From: a virus
Length of the DNA: 64,000 nucleotides
Strand: one strand, 5' to 3'
IMG/VR virus record: IMGVR_UViG_3300026521_000161
Coordinates: 1-64,000 of that record
In this document: positions 63,925 through 64,000 of the stretch, one piece after another
Position numbering within the stretch: position 1 is the first letter of the stretch
Layout: each line of letters begins with the position of its first letter
The notes under the pieces: generated by a model
The model's input: only the letters and a program-made list of their open reading frames with translations
What the model was told of the DNA's origin: nothing
The model's database searches: none
Translations under genes and position numbers: made by a program

Positions 63925-64000
63925 TTATTCTATTTTGTCTGTTGGTTCTTCAGGTTCATCACCATCTTCTGGAGTTTCATCCACATTACCTTCAGTAGAT
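63925..64000 (-). CDS. C-terminal end of a further gene (partial)
   Basis: Only the last 25 codons are inside the window: acidic, Pro/Glu-rich tail ending DEPEEPTDKIE. Stop at 63925-63927, followed by the terminator. Identity unknown. Confidence 0.6.
   Translation of the reverse strand, partial: STEGNVDETPEDGDEPEEPTDKIE

Overview
This window is one contiguous segment of a jumbo, nucleus-forming bacteriophage of the phiKZ type (Chimalliviridae). It is AT-rich, densely packed, and mostly transcribed from the minus strand. Three observations place it. First, the 600-residue protein at 51805-53607 aligns by eye over its whole length with chimallin (ChmA), the shell protein of the phage nucleus. 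Second, pieces of multisubunit RNA polymerase (beta N-part, beta C-part, beta-prime C-part) are encoded as separate genes, as in phiKZ. Third, a phiKZ-type major capsid gene sits in the phiKZ gene order (capsid, two small genes, RNAP beta N-part, comparable to gp120-gp123). The host cannot be named from the sequence. I saw no tRNA genes, CRISPR arrays or insertion sequences.

Layout. 1-6456: RNAP beta N-part (split by a group I intron that runs off the left edge), two unknown genes, major capsid protein. 6551-8044: DnaB-like helicase on the plus strand. 8072-10387: FN3-like and fibre-like proteins. 10448-24826: UvsW-like helicase with an intein, RNAP beta-prime C-part, RNAP beta C-part split by a second group I intron that carries a homing endonuclease, then four unknown genes, some of which are positional candidates for phiKZ gp68 and gp69/PicA. 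24926-27775: SSB-like protein and Mre11/SbcD-like nuclease. 27829-45616: baseplate, tail and internal head (inner-body) genes. 45681-50739: dNMP kinase, family B DNA polymerase palm fragment, ThyX-like protein, MazG-like protein and two tiny genes. 50757-53804: an unknown gene and ChmA with a long leader. 53883-55999: a plus-strand structural operon. 56000-59309: two gene-poor stretches with GC-richer, hairpin-rich sequence that look like structured RNA. 59310-62399: SNF2-like helicase with a second intein. 62445-64000: an unknown gene, an RG/RS-rich disordered protein and the end of a further gene.

Regulation seen in the sequence. Two recurrent upstream elements stand out. One is an ATATTATTAATA box followed by a short palindrome whose arms change in a compensatory way between copies; it lies before an RNAP gene, chmA and several unknown genes. 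The other is TTGAA placed about 20 nt before the start codon, found before many structural and some replication genes. Nearly every transcription unit ends in its own near-perfect hairpin, often shared by convergent genes.

The richest features are the splicing elements: two related group I introns in two RNAP genes, and two inteins in two different helicases at the same P-loop position (GK/T), both with the hallmarks of class 3 inteins (no nucleophile at position 1, a W-C-T triad, Thr at +1).
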